Positions 41,275 to 50,612 of a DNA stretch of 64,000 bases are shown piece by piece. The notes beneath the pieces are model-generated. The model had not been told where the DNA came from. It saw only the letters and a list, made by a program, of their open reading frames with translations, and made no database searches. This DNA comes from Chlorobium sp. (GTDB lineage Bacteria > Bacteroidota > Chlorobiia > Chlorobiales > Chlorobiaceae): assembly GCA_028277485.1 (NCBI GenBank), contig JANQGE010000041.1, positions 22,346-86,345 of the forward strand. The letters run 5' to 3'. Both the position numbers and the translations under genes were made by a program. Numbering within the stretch: the stretch's first letter is position 1; every line of letters starts with the position of its first letter.

Positions 41275-44001
41275 ATGTCCCTTGAGGGAAAGGAGATGAA
41301 ATATCGGATCAGTGATATTGCCAGAGAATTGCAGGTCAGCCCGCAAGAGGTGCTGCATTTTGTCAAAGAGGCAGGAGGAAAAGTCGCCTCAACATCTTCT
41401 ATGGTCAAGGAACCGATGCGTGACTTGATTCTGGATCAATTCAGTGATGAGAAAAAACTGGTGGATGAAACCCGCAAGATACGCAAAGAGAAACAGTTGC
41501 GTTTGTCCCGCCTTGAAGAGCAGTCAAGAAAAACGTACGAGAAAGAACAGCAGTTAAAGGATATAATCAGCGGCCGTCCGGAAAGAGCCGCGGTCCAGTC
41601 GAAACCAGAAGTTCAGCCTGAATCGCCTGCGCCGGAAAAAGAGGAACCGGCTGCGGAATCAGCGGTAAAGGAAATTGTTCCGGAGCCCGATGTGCCGGCA
41701 GTACAAACTGGGGAAGAGGACCAGCCGCCGGTTGAGGAAGAATCGTCGCTGGTTGATGAGACAGATGAGGGGGAGCAGCCGGTTACTTTTAAGAGTCCTC
41801 AAAACATCGGCGGTCTTACTGTTTTCGGGACGATTGATGTTCAGGTCTCTCCCGGCGTAGGCAATGAAGCAGACAAGAAGAAAAAGCGCAAAAAGCGTTT
41901 CAAGGAACAAGCTGATGAGCTGAAAGACGAGTTCGATATAACGTCAAAGGATGAAGAGCCGGAAACGGAAGATAAAGCACCTGCAAAAAAGATGGTGCTG
42001 AAAAAGAGCACGGAGGAAGGCCAAAAGGTTACGGGTGATTCCGGACTCTCCAAACGGAGAAAGGGAAAGAAAAAAAAGAAGCATGATGTTGATGAAAAAA
42101 CTATCGAAAAGAATATCCGTAGCACCATCTCCGGTATGGATGACAGTAGCGGAGGGGGAAGTTCAAGGCAGAAGTTTCGCAAGATGCGCAGGATGGAGCG
42201 CGAAAGGGAGCTGGAAGAAGCCGAGGCAATTAAAGAAGCGCGGCGCAGTATTATCAAGGTCACGGAATTTGCCACTGCTCACGAGCTTGCCGGCCTTATG
42301 GGTGTCACGCCAAAGGAAATCATTCAGCATTGTTTTTCAATGGGCAAATTCGTGACAATCAACCAGCGTCTCGAAAAGGAGACCATCGAGCTGATTGCTC
42401 TCGAATTCGGGTTTGAAGCCGAGTTTGTTTCAGAGGTTGAAGCGACGGAGGTTTCTGATTTGGAGGATATGCAGGAGGACCTGGAGATCAGACCTCCGGT
42501 TGTTACCATAATGGGTCATGTGGATCACGGCAAGACCTCTCTCCTGGACTATATTCGGAACAGTAATGTTGTTGCTGGTGAGTCCGGCGGTATTACACAG
42601 CACATCGGTGCGTACGAGGTATCGCTCGAGGGCAGCCGTAAAATAACCTTTCTCGATACACCGGGACATGAGGCTTTTACTGCGATGCGTGCCAGAGGAG
42701 CCCAGGTAACGGATATTGTCATTCTTGTTGTCTCGGCGGATGACAACGTCATGCCCCAGACTATCGAAGCGATCAATCACTCGAAAGCTGCGGAAGTGCC
42801 GATTGTCGTTGCCATCAACAAGATCGACAAACCGGACGCAAACCCCGAAAAAATAAAAACACAACTTTCCGAAGCGGGCGTTCTGGTTGAGGACTGGGGT
42901 GGTGAGTACCAGTGCCAGGAAATTTCAGCAAAACAGGGTACCGGTATTGATGAGCTGATGGAAAAAGTGCTGACCGAAGCCGAAATCAGGGAACTGACGG
43001 CGAATTTCTCAAGGGATGTTTCTGCCAGAGGGATCATCGTTGAGGCCGAACTCGACAAGGGGAAAGGTGTTGTCTCGACCGTTCTTGTTCAGCGGGGCTT
43101 TTTGGAGGTCGGGGACCCGTTTGTTGCGGGTCATATCATGGGGCGCGTAAGAGCGCTCATGGACGAGCGGGGCAAGAGGATCAGGGAAGCCGGGCCTTCC
43201 CAGCCCGTCAGGGTTTTGGGTTTTGAAGATTTGCCCCAGTCAGGTGACGAGTTTATGGTAATGTTTTCCGACAGGGAAGCAAGGGAGATCGCCCAGAAAC
43301 GTCAGATCATCCGCCGTGAACATGAGTTCCGCCGCAGTACCCGTGTCAAGCTTGACAGCATTGCTCGCCAGATCAAAGAAGGCCTGATGAAGGAACTGAG
43401 TGTGATCATCAAGGCTGATACGGATGGTTCCATCCAGGCGCTTGCTGACGGATTGATGAAAATTCACAACGAAGAGGTAAAAGTACAGATCATCCACCAG
43501 GGGGTAGGTCAGATTACCGAGACGGACGTATTGCTTGCCGCGGCATCTGACGCCATTATTATCGGCTTCAGGGTCAGGCCCAATGTCAATGCCAAGAAGC
43601 TTGCCGAAAAGGAAGATCTGGATATACGTTTCTACAGTGTTATTTATCACGTGATAGAGGAGGTCGAACAGGCGCTGGAAGGCATGCTTTCTCCTGAACT
43701 GCACGAGGAGAGTATCGGTTCGCTTGAGATACGCCAGGTGTTCAAGGTGCCGAAAGTAGGTAATGTCGCGGGTTGTTATGTGCTCGAAGGGAAAGTGTTC
43801 CGGGATTCGAAAGTCCGCCTGCTTCGCGATGGAGTTCAGGTCTACGACGGTGGACTTGATTCGCTCAAGCGCTTCAAGGATGATATCAAGGAGGTTGATG
43901 CAGGATATGAGTGCGGATTGAACCTCAAGGGATACAGCGATATTAAAGTGGGTGATATTGTGGAAGCATACCGTATTGTGGAGAAGAAACGAAAACTTTG
44001 A
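41275..44001 (+). CDS. infB: translation initiation factor IF-2
   Basis: A 908-residue GTPase that places initiator tRNA on the 30S subunit. An N-terminal IF2N domain (MKYRISDIARELQVSPQEVL from residue 8) is followed by a long charged linker (about 70-310: Glu/Pro-rich, then Lys/Arg-rich), a second IF2N-like domain, and the G domain with GHVDHGKT (414-421), DTPGHEAFTAMR and NKID, then domains II-IV. AGGAGG precedes the first ATG; a second Met seven codons later is possible. rbfA follows after 16 bp. Confidence 0.96.
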   Translation: MSLEGKEMKYRISDIARELQVSPQEVLHFVKEAGGKVASTSSMVKEPMRDLILDQFSDEKKLVDETRKIRKEKQLRLSRLEEQSRKTYEKEQQLKDIISGRPERAAVQSKPEVQPESPAPEKEEPAAESAVKEIVPEPDVPAVQTGEEDQPPVEEESSLVDETDEGEQPVTFKSPQNIGGLTVFGTIDVQVSPGVGNEADKKKKRKKRFKEQADELKDEFDITSKDEEPETEDKAPAKKMVLKKSTEEGQKVTGDSGLSKRRKGKKKKKHDVDEKTIEKNIRSTISGMDDSSGGGSSRQKFRKMRRMERERELEEAEAIKEARRSIIKVTEFATAHELAGLMGVTPKEIIQHCFSMGKFVTINQRLEKETIELIALEFGFEAEFVSEVEATEVSDLEDMQEDLEIRPPVVTIMGHVDHGKTSLLDYIRNSNVVAGESGGITQHIGAYEVSLEGSRKITFLDTPGHEAFTAMRARGAQVTDIVILVVSADDNVMPQTIEAINHSKAAEVPIVVAINKIDKPDANPEKIKTQLSEAGVLVEDWGGEYQCQEISAKQGTGIDELMEKVLTEAEIRELTANFSRDVSARGIIVEAELDKGKGVVSTVLVQRGFLEVGDPFVAGHIMGRVRALMDERGKRIREAGPSQPVRVLGFEDLPQSGDEFMVMFSDREAREIAQKRQIIRREHEFRRSTRVKLDSIARQIKEGLMKELSVIIKADTDGSIQALADGLMKIHNEEVKVQIIHQGVGQITETDVLLAAASDAIIIGFRVRPNVNAKKLAEKEDLDIRFYSVIYHVIEEVEQALEGMLSPELHEESIGSLEIRQVFKVPKVGNVAGCYVLEGKVFRDSKVRLLRDGVQVYDGGLDSLKRFKDDIKEVDAGYECGLNLKGYSDIKVGDIVEAYRIVEKKRKL

Positions 44002-44017
44002 ACTGATATTCTGGTCC

Positions 44018-44371
44018 ATGTCGATTCGTACCGATAAAGTTGCTTCTTTGCTGCAAAGGGAACTGAGTGCGATTTTTGAAAAAGAGCTGCCCCGGGGAGG
44101 ACCGCTTCTAACGGTTGTGGAAGTGAAAGTCACTGCTGATCTTGGCATAGCGAGGGTGTATGTTTCTGTCATAGGCGGTGAAAAGGAGCGGGAAAAGATT
44201 ATAGCTCGCTTGCAGAATGAGACCAAGTATATTCGTAAGCTGCTGTCCGCGAAGATACGCCATCAGTTCCGCCGGATACCGGAGCTGGAATTTTACGAAG
44301 ACCGGTTGTTCGAGAAGGCTGACAGAATTGAGCAGCTGTTGAAGCAGGCTCTTGAAGGCTCGTCGAAGTGA
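44018..44371 (+). CDS. rbfA: ribosome-binding factor A
   Basis: A 117-residue KH-fold protein starting MSIRTDKVASLLQRELSAIF, with RVYVSVIGGEKEREKIIARL and IRHQFRRIPELEFYEDRL. It binds the 30S subunit during maturation. A longer in-frame extension overlapping infB is rejected. Confidence 0.93.
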   Translation: MSIRTDKVASLLQRELSAIFEKELPRGGPLLTVVEVKVTADLGIARVYVSVIGGEKEREKIIARLQNETKYIRKLLSAKIRHQFRRIPELEFYEDRLFEKADRIEQLLKQALEGSSK

Positions 44372-44428
44372 ATCAGATATTTGTTGTACATGAAGAGAAA
44401 TGTACCGGTCAAGCCAGAGATATAAGAG

Positions 44429-45130
44429 GTGAGAGAATGTGAAGCCGGAGATTTTCTGCTGGTCGACAAACCGGTGGGCTGGACGTCTTTCGATGTCGTG
44501 GCGAAAATTCGCAATACCTATACCGCCGCGGGACTCCGCAGGAAAGTCGGACATTGCGGAACTCTCGATCCCCAAGCCAGCGGACTGCTTATTCTGGCAA
44601 CCGGTAAAAAAACAAAGCAAATAGCAAGCCTTGAGGTGCTTGACAAAGTATACGAAGGGGTGATAAAGCTCGGAGTGATGACGGAAAGTCATGATGTGGA
44701 AACACCCGAATACGGGCAGTGCAGCGTCAACCATCTTACTGTTGAAGAGATACATGCCGCCGCGGCCGCTCTTGAAGGTTCGCATATGCAGCAGCCGCCA
44801 ATGCATTCGGCTGTGTGGCACAAAGGGACGCGCCTTTATGAGCTGGCAAGAAAAGGAAAAAATGTTGCGGAGAGAAAGGCGCGAAAGATATGTGTTAACA
44901 GCTTTGAGGTTACGGCGGCTGATCTTCCTTTTGTCCATTTCAGGATGGATGTTTCCAAAGGGGCGTATGTAAGGGTACTGGCTCACGATTTTGGCCGGAA
45001 ATTGGGAGTTGGGGGATATCTCTATTTGTTAAGGAGGGTTTCAATAGGCGAGTTCAGCGTATCGGATGCAAGCAGTGTTACCGGCATTGTCGGAGCTATT
45101 GTGCGTGAAGCAAAAGATTCGGGGACATGA
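44429..45130 (+). CDS. truB: tRNA pseudouridine-55 synthase
   Basis: A 233-residue TruB enzyme: DFLLVDKPVGWTSFDVVAKI at the N-terminus and the active-site GHCGTLDPQASGLLIL with catalytic Asp47. It forms pseudouridine 55 in the tRNA T-arm. The start is GTG with an AAGAGG upstream. Slightly shorter than many homologues (no C-terminal PUA extension). Confidence 0.93.
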   Translation: MRECEAGDFLLVDKPVGWTSFDVVAKIRNTYTAAGLRRKVGHCGTLDPQASGLLILATGKKTKQIASLEVLDKVYEGVIKLGVMTESHDVETPEYGQCSVNHLTVEEIHAAAAALEGSHMQQPPMHSAVWHKGTRLYELARKGKNVAERKARKICVNSFEVTAADLPFVHFRMDVSKGAYVRVLAHDFGRKLGVGGYLYLLRRVSIGEFSVSDASSVTGIVGAIVREAKDSGT

Positions 45131-45216
45131 GATGTTGAGCTGTTGTGGTCAACAATTTATTTTATGTGTTTCCTCTTACCCCCCTGTGTCGTTGGGGCAA
45201 TTTGAAACGATCACAT

Positions 45217-45294
45217 GGGGCACCTCGTCATGAGCGGTTCAAGTCCCTTTCTATCCGCTCAACGAAGCAATTGCATCGCGGAATAGAGGTACCC
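45217..45294. mobile_element. GGGCACCTCTA-family repeat, shortened copy
   Basis: Left ggggcacctcgtcatgagcg, then gtccctttctatccgctcaa, cgaagcaattgcatcgcgga and right end atagaggtaccc. It sits between truB and ribF and ends within 30 bp of the ribF start. Confidence 0.75.
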
Positions 45295-45318
45295 ATGGGA
45301 AGATAGTAGTGGCGGCTT

Positions 45319-46284
45319 ATGCGTATTGTCATATGTGAAGGTCAGCGGATTGCGGATTATCATACCGGTGAAGAGATTGCTTTTGTCCCGGAGCCTTCAT
45401 CTGTTACTGTGGGATCTTATGACGGTGTTCATGCAGGCCATCGGCGCATAATCGGTCACATGGTCGAAGCAGCTTCGTCTCGCGGTTTGCGGAGCGTTGT
45501 CGTGACGTTCGAGCCTCATCCCAGGCAGATTGTCGACCGGGGTTCGTCCGGGCACCTCAAGCTGTTGACTCTGCTTGAAGAAAAAGCCATGTTGATTGAA
45601 AGTCTTGGCGTGGAGTGGCTTTTTGTCGTGAAATTTGACCGTTCTTTCGCTGCACAAAGTTCAGAATCATTTATTCAAGATATTTTACTTGATATTATAG
45701 GGGCAAGGAACGTCGTAATTGGATACGATCATGGTTTCGGACACGGTCGCAAGGGCGGGGTCGGTACTTTATGTCGTATTGCGGAGCGGAAACAATTTGA
45801 CGTCGAAGTCGTCGATGAGATACGTTTGCGTGCCGAACACTTTTCAAGTACAAAAATTCGTACTCTTCTTTGTGAAGGGCGTATTAAAGATGCGAACCTT
45901 TTTCTTGGCGCTCCTTATTTGATCTCGGGAGAGGTGGTGCATGGAGCAAAAAAGGGAAGAGAAATCGGATTTCCCACCGTCAACCTTCGGATTGGGAGTT
46001 CAAACAAGCTGCTGCCAAAATACGGTGTCTATATTGCAACTACGGTTATAGGGGGCAAGGAGTTCAAGGCTATGATGAATGTTGGTGTCAGGCCGACGGT
46101 TGCTGCTGATACGGTCCCGGTCGTGGAAGCCTATGTTCTCGGTCATACAGGTGAGTTGTACGGAGAAAGGCTGATGTTTCATCTGCTTGACAGACTGCGG
46201 GATGAAATAAAGTTCCGCTCGTTTGAGGAATTGCAGGTACAATTGGAGAAAGATAAAAAACTGGTGGAGCAATATCAAAAATAA
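45319..46284 (+). CDS. ribF: bifunctional riboflavin kinase / FAD synthetase
   Basis: A 321-residue two-domain protein. The N-terminal FAD synthetase domain has VTVGSYDGVHAGHRRII and an isoform of the usual GxFDGxHxGH motif, plus IGYDHGFGHGRKGG; the C-terminal riboflavin kinase domain has GAKKGREIGFPTVNLRI. It makes FMN and FAD from riboflavin. Follows the common truB-ribF-rpsO order. Confidence 0.94.
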   Translation: MRIVICEGQRIADYHTGEEIAFVPEPSSVTVGSYDGVHAGHRRIIGHMVEAASSRGLRSVVVTFEPHPRQIVDRGSSGHLKLLTLLEEKAMLIESLGVEWLFVVKFDRSFAAQSSESFIQDILLDIIGARNVVIGYDHGFGHGRKGGVGTLCRIAERKQFDVEVVDEIRLRAEHFSSTKIRTLLCEGRIKDANLFLGAPYLISGEVVHGAKKGREIGFPTVNLRIGSSNKLLPKYGVYIATTVIGGKEFKAMMNVGVRPTVAADTVPVVEAYVLGHTGELYGERLMFHLLDRLRDEIKFRSFEELQVQLEKDKKLVEQYQK

Positions 46285-46381
46285 TACTATATTAACAGTC
46301 TTCCGATTCTAAAGGCGCGTCTCGAAAAACGAGCGGCAGAAAACCTTTTTTTCAGGAGAGCTAAACATTAAACGACAGGTT

Positions 46382-46651
46382 ATGAGTGCCATAAAGGAAA
46401 TCAAGGCGGATATTATCAAACAATTTGGCGGCGCCGAGCAGAATACAGGACAGGCGGAGGTCCAGATCGCACTTTTCAGCAGACGTATCGGCGATCTCAC
46501 CGAGCATTTAAAAGTGCATCCTAAAGACAAGCATTCCCGCCATGGCTTGCTCAAGCTTGTCGGAAAAAGAAAAAGCCTGCTCGCATACCTGAAGAAGACC
46601 GATATTGAGCGTTACCGCAAGATTCTTGCTGATCTGGATCTTCGTAAATAA
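46382..46651 (+). CDS. rpsO: 30S ribosomal protein S15
   Basis: An 89-residue protein containing GQAEVQIALFSRRIGDLTEH and KDKHSRHGLLKLVGKRKSLL, the canonical S15 rRNA-binding helices. About 100 bp of leader includes a small CTCG/CGAG hairpin followed by a T-run, which could be an autoregulatory site; not proven. Confidence 0.96.
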   Translation: MSAIKEIKADIIKQFGGAEQNTGQAEVQIALFSRRIGDLTEHLKVHPKDKHSRHGLLKLVGKRKSLLAYLKKTDIERYRKILADLDLRK

Positions 46652-46683
46652 GCAGCTTGTGCCGAACATATCTTTCGCCTTAT

Positions 46684-46702
46684 CCCGACAAGGTCGGGAA
46701 GG
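46684..46702 (+). terminator. short hairpin after rpsO
   Basis: CCCGAC (46684-46689), loop AAG, GTCGGG (46693-46698), followed by a modest T/G stretch. Weak as an intrinsic terminator. Confidence 0.35.
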
Positions 46703-46735
46703 TTGTTCCCTGCGTAAATCTTAACCGTTTAGACT

Positions 46736-47623
46736 ATGTTGGAAAGCATGACCGGCTTTGGTAGTGCAGAAGGTGTGGAAAACGGAATGCATGTTGTTGC
46801 GGAAGTTCGTTCGGTAAATAACAGGTTTGCCGAAATAAGTGTGAAGCTGCCCCGCCAGTTTTCTTCATATGAACTTGATGCCCGGGAACTGATCAGGTCT
46901 TGTTTGCAGAGAGGCAAGGTATCCGCACTTATCCAGGTGAAACTTGATGAGGAGGTGCAGATACCTATCACTGTCAACAGGGAAAAAACAAGGGCTTTCA
47001 GGGAATTGCTTGATGTTGTCCGAACGGAAGCCGGTATTGAAGCCCCTTTACACCTCGACCATCTCTTACGTTTTTCAGAAATATTTGACTCCGATAACAG
47101 GCTTCTTGAAAAGACGGATGAAATCTGGCCTTTTATCAGAGAAGTGCTTCAGCAGGCAATCGAGGGGATGAAGAAAATGCGGATTCAGGAGGGAGAGGAA
47201 CTTGCCAAAGACTTCAGACAGAGAATTGCATCGATAAACACCGCACTGGAGGAGGTGCAGGTATTGTCACGTGACAATGTGGATGCTGTTCGCCAGCGTC
47301 TGGCGGAGAGGATAGCAGGGGTTGCCGGAAATGATATCGCGTACAGCAGTGATCGTCTCGAGATGGAACTTGTCCTGATGTCTGATAAACTGGATATTAC
47401 CGAGGAGTGTATTCGTTTTGCGAGCCATAACAAGTTCTTCATCGATGAGCTGGTGAGCAGTGAGGGCGGCTCGGGAAGAAAGCTCAATTTTTTGCTGCAG
47501 GAACAGCTCCGGGAAGCCAACACCATTGCCTCAAAATCCCAGAATGCTGATATTTCCCAGAAAATTGTGCTTGTCAAGGAGGAGTTGGAAAAGATCCGTG
47601 AGCAGCTTCAGAATATTGAATAG
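46736..47623 (+). CDS. yicC: YicC family endoribonuclease-like protein
   Basis: A 295-residue protein starting MLESMTGFGSAEG, with AEVRSVNNRFAEISVKLPR and the C-terminal KLNFLLQEQLREANTIASKS, diagnostic of YicC/DUF1732. Homologues have been described as RNases affecting small RNAs. Situated before gmk and rpoZ as in many bacteria, though a 240-bp repeat block intervenes. Confidence 0.92.
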   Translation: MLESMTGFGSAEGVENGMHVVAEVRSVNNRFAEISVKLPRQFSSYELDARELIRSCLQRGKVSALIQVKLDEEVQIPITVNREKTRAFRELLDVVRTEAGIEAPLHLDHLLRFSEIFDSDNRLLEKTDEIWPFIREVLQQAIEGMKKMRIQEGEELAKDFRQRIASINTALEEVQVLSRDNVDAVRQRLAERIAGVAGNDIAYSSDRLEMELVLMSDKLDITEECIRFASHNKFFIDELVSSEGGSGRKLNFLLQEQLREANTIASKSQNADISQKIVLVKEELEKIREQLQNIE

Positions 47624-47637
47624 CAGACTGTCGGAAG

Positions 47638-47855
47638 AGTAGTGACGAGTAACCAGTGACGAGTGATGAGGGGGAATTAGTTGGCAAAAATTTAAGAATG
47701 GTCGATACCGATTCCGATACCGACGGCGAACCCCGATTTTCTCTCTCAGCACTCAGCACTACGAACTTTCACGTAAGTGAAGCAGTTGTGGCAGTAGGCA
47801 AGAGTACTTCCTAACTTGTCACTCGTCACTGGTTACTTGTCTCTTGTCACTGTTA
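47638..47855. repeat. heptamer-repeat block between yicC and gmk
   Basis: GTGACGA GTAACCA GTGACGA, TACCGATTCCGATACC, gacggcgaaccccgattttc, the CTCAGCA CTCAGCA CTACGAA CTTTCAC series, and TTGTCACTCGTCACTGGTTACTTGTC. It fills the gap. Confidence 0.85.
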
Positions 47856-47865
47856 AAAGAGAGGC

Positions 47866-48441
47866 ATGAAAGGAAAACCTGGTAAATTGATAGTGTTTTC
47901 TGCCCCTTCGGGCACCGGGAAATCAACCGTTGCAAAGCTGGTGCTGGAGCGTTTTGATAATCTCGAGTTTTCAGTCTCCGCAACAACCCGTCCAAAACGG
48001 GAGGGGGAAGTTGACGGCACGAATTACCACTATCTGAAAAAGAAGGCGTTCGAGGAAAAAATCAGGAAAGGAGGGTTTATTGAATACGAGCACTTCTTCG
48101 ATAATTTTTACGGGACGTTGCTGGATAAAACGGAGGAGGCTGTCAACGCGGGAAGAAATATGCTGTTCGATCTGGACGTCAGGGGGGCGTTGAACCTCAA
48201 GAAGATTTTCCCGGACCGTTCCCTGTTGATTTTTCTCAAGCCCCCCAGTCTCAAGGAACTGAAAAAAAGACTTCAGAACAGAAACAGCGAGGATGACAGA
48301 ACGCTTAAAGAACGATTGGAGAGAGCTGAATTTGAATTGTCATTGGCGCATGAGTTCGACCGGGAGGTGGTGAACGACGATTTGCAACGGGCTGTTGATG
48401 AAGTAACAGCGGTGATTACTGAATTTCTTTCAAAAAAATGA
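47866..48441 (+). CDS. gmk: guanylate kinase
   Basis: A 191-residue P-loop kinase converting GMP to GDP. Motifs: SAPSGTGKSTVAKLV (P-loop), SVSATTRPKREGEVDGTNYH and FIEYEHFFDNFYGT. Complete; rpoZ begins 13 bp downstream. Confidence 0.95.
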   Translation: MKGKPGKLIVFSAPSGTGKSTVAKLVLERFDNLEFSVSATTRPKREGEVDGTNYHYLKKKAFEEKIRKGGFIEYEHFFDNFYGTLLDKTEEAVNAGRNMLFDLDVRGALNLKKIFPDRSLLIFLKPPSLKELKKRLQNRNSEDDRTLKERLERAEFELSLAHEFDREVVNDDLQRAVDEVTAVITEFLSKK

Positions 48442-48454
48442 ATATAAACACAAT

Positions 48455-48814
48455 ATGCTTATGTCTGTTAAACCTGTTGATCTGAACGAACTGAGAGCCA
48501 GGCACGAAAACCTTTATGAGACGGTGGTGGCGATATCAAAAAGAGCAAAAGAGATTCATGAAGAGGAGCGTGCCGAGCTTGAAGAGAAATTGCTTCCATA
48601 CAAGGAGATGATTCGCAACCCGGTCAGTGAATCAGAGTCGGACAAGGTTTTCCCTGAACAGGTTGCAATCAGTCTTGAATTTGAAAGTCGTCAAAAAACA
48701 GCTCAGCGAGCAATCAACCAGTTCCTTCAGAACAAGTATGATTATACCATAGAAGATCAGGGGGGCTCAGCTAAAGCTCAAGATGATGAAGAAAATGAAG
48801 CTGACAGGGATTAA
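48455..48814 (+). CDS. rpoZ: RNA polymerase omega subunit
   Basis: A 119-residue Rpb6/omega family protein (VDLNELRARHENLYETVVAI and RQKTAQRAINQFLQNKYDY). It aids assembly of RNA polymerase. A second Met three codons in may be the real start. The acidic C-terminal tail overlaps the next gene's start region. Position after gmk is conserved. Confidence 0.82.
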   Translation: MLMSVKPVDLNELRARHENLYETVVAISKRAKEIHEEERAELEEKLLPYKEMIRNPVSESESDKVFPEQVAISLEFESRQKTAQRAINQFLQNKYDYTIEDQGGSAKAQDDEENEADRD

Positions 48815-49289
48815 CCAGATTACCCTCAGAGTTAATGACGTGAGGGTTGCTGAAGATTTCTACGTTGGAATTCTTGGGCTGAAAGTTGAGTATCGTGCAG
48901 GTGCCAACATCTCCTATCTGAGGGTTAACTCGGATATGATTGTTCTCGTTAAAGCTGAAACCCCGGGTGTTCCCGAGGCTCGTGATATTCGGGTTGATCA
49001 TTTCGGTTTCAGGCTTCCAACTGATTCAGAGGTGGATAACGCCATCGATTACCTGGAAAAACAGGGGGTTCATCTGGTTACAAGGCCGGCTCAGCGCAGG
49101 GAAGGAAGAGCTTTTTTCGTTATGGACCCTGACGGAAACCTTATCGAGTTCTACTCTATGAAGTCCAGAGAACTTGATGCGGCAGAGGAGGCGATAGAGA
49201 GCCGTTCTCCCGATGAGCTCGCAGCTCAAACCAGAAAAAAAATGGCTGCAGAAAGCTCCGGTAAAAAAACCAGGCGAAGCAGAAAGTGA
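48795..49289 (+). CDS. VOC (glyoxalase/dioxygenase-like) family protein
   Basis: A 164-residue protein with two beta-alpha-beta-beta-beta units: MKLTGINQITLRVNDVRVAE and DHFGFRLPTDSEVDNAID through MDPDGNLIEFYSM, with candidate metal ligands His (ITLRV site lacks it), Glu and His. A basic C-terminal tail (KKTRRSRK) is unusual. It overlaps rpoZ by 20 bp, implying coupled translation; the reaction is unknown. Confidence 0.82.
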   Translation: MKLTGINQITLRVNDVRVAEDFYVGILGLKVEYRAGANISYLRVNSDMIVLVKAETPGVPEARDIRVDHFGFRLPTDSEVDNAIDYLEKQGVHLVTRPAQRREGRAFFVMDPDGNLIEFYSMKSRELDAAEEAIESRSPDELAAQTRKKMAAESSGKKTRRSRK

Positions 49290-49292
49290 GTG

Positions 49293-50066
49293 CTATTTGT
49301 GGGTGAGGTTGTGTTTCGAGGTGTCTTTTAGCTGAGTCGAGAGCAGCTTTTCTGCTTCCCTGAGCTGCGCTATAGTATTAATCCCCTTGATTTCATCGGC
49401 GTTCGCTGTCTTGAATGCACAGACTCTCTCTCCGTTGCCGAAGCATATGGAAAAAACGTCGGTAAGGTAATATTCCTGCTGGGCATTGTTGTTTGTAATC
49501 TTTTTCAGCGAGCTGAAAAGGGTGTTCGCCCTGAAAACATAAACGCCGGAATTGATCTCCCGTACCGTCAGTTCCTCAGGTGATGCATCTTTATGTTCGA
49601 CGATCTTCGAGATGCTGTTGCTGTCACCGTGGCGTATAATTCTGCCGTATCCGGACGGGTCATGCAGGTCTGCGGTAAGCACTGTTGCTGCTGCGTTTTC
49701 CAGGTAGTGGCTGTCAATGAGCTGTCTAAGCGTCGAAATGTTTACAAGAGGGGCGTCTCCGGAAAGAATGAGGATATCTCCCTGAAATGAGCGAAGATGC
49801 TGCTCAGCCTGCATGACGGCATGGCCTGTACCGAGCTGAGGTTCCTGAAGAGCCCATTCAACCGGATATTTTTCCGTGACGGCCTTAACCTTGTTTGCCT
49901 GGTGACCAACAATCAATACGATTTTTTCCGGGTCAAGAGCGCCTGATTTTTCAAGGACATACTCAATGACAGGACGTCCGTTTGCCTTGTGCAGCACCTT
50001 TGCCAAGTCTGACTTCATTCTGGTGCCTTTTCCGGCTGCCATGATAATGATCGCTAACGACGGCAT
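49293..50066 (-). CDS. single-domain UDP-GlcNAc pyrophosphorylase-like nucleotidyltransferase (GlmU N-terminal domain)
   Basis: A 257-residue nucleotidyltransferase with IIMAAGKGTRMKSDLAKVLH, QEPQLGTGHAVMQAE, LSGDAPLV and EINSGVYVFR, matching the uridylyltransferase half of GlmU. The left-handed beta-helix acetyltransferase half is absent, so acetylation of glucosamine-1-phosphate must be done by another protein. Six bases separate it from panD upstream, indicating one transcript. Confidence 0.87.
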   Translation of the reverse strand: MPSLAIIIMAAGKGTRMKSDLAKVLHKANGRPVIEYVLEKSGALDPEKIVLIVGHQANKVKAVTEKYPVEWALQEPQLGTGHAVMQAEQHLRSFQGDILILSGDAPLVNISTLRQLIDSHYLENAAATVLTADLHDPSGYGRIIRHGDSNSISKIVEHKDASPEELTVREINSGVYVFRANTLFSSLKKITNNNAQQEYYLTDVFSICFGNGERVCAFKTANADEIKGINTIAQLREAEKLLSTQLKDTSKHNLTHK

Positions 50067-50072
50067 AGCCTA

Positions 50073-50456
50073 TTACAACGGCTTTTCCTCTTCACCAACC
50101 AGGTGCCGGCGTTTGGGGTTATTGTGCTTGTCGACAATGAGGATCATGGGTTTGAAAGATTGTGCCTCTTCAACTTCAAAATCCGCAAAGGCCATAATAA
50201 TTATCTCGTCGCCCGGCAGGGCGCATCTGGCGGCAGCACCATTCAGCTGGATTTCCCTTGAGCCGGGTTTACCTTCGATGATGTACGTTTCAAAACGTGC
50301 ACCGTTGTTGTTATTGGCGCAGAGAACTTTTTCATTGGGAGCCATGCCTGCAAGCTCAAGCAGTTCACTGTCTATGGTAATGCTGCCTTCGTATTCAAGG
50401 TCCCCGCTGGTTACAACCGCGTTGTGGATTTTGGATTTCAACAGATGTAGTCTCAT
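50073..50456 (-). CDS. panD: aspartate 1-decarboxylase
   Basis: A 127-residue pyruvoyl enzyme making beta-alanine for pantothenate. The self-cleavage site is Gly24-Ser25 in LEYEGSITID; ARCALPGDEIIIMAF is also typical. Complete proenzyme. Confidence 0.94.
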   Translation of the reverse strand: MRLHLLKSKIHNAVVTSGDLEYEGSITIDSELLELAGMAPNEKVLCANNNNGARFETYIIEGKPGSREIQLNGAAARCALPGDEIIIMAFADFEVEEAQSFKPMILIVDKHNNPKRRHLVGEEEKPL

Positions 50457-50574
50457 CGAGATGGAAAACGTTTAACCGGTATTATTGTTCATTATTGTTT
50501 CAAGCGATGCCAAACCAGAATCAGTTGACGGTTCTCAACGGGCAAGAGCCGGGAATTGCCAAATATCCGGTTTT

Positions 50575-50612
50575 ATTCCTTTTTGACTTGTCACCGTTAC
50601 TCGTCACTTTTG
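50575..50612. repeat. short heptamer remnant at lptC 3' end
   Basis: tgacttgtcaccgttactcgtcac: inverse GTGACGA/GTAACGG/TGACAAG units. It supplies the TGA stop of lptC. Confidence 0.65.

Noticed and set aside
43240..44226. 328-codon minus-strand frame over infB and rbfA
   Set aside because: Antisense shadow of two strongly supported housekeeping genes.
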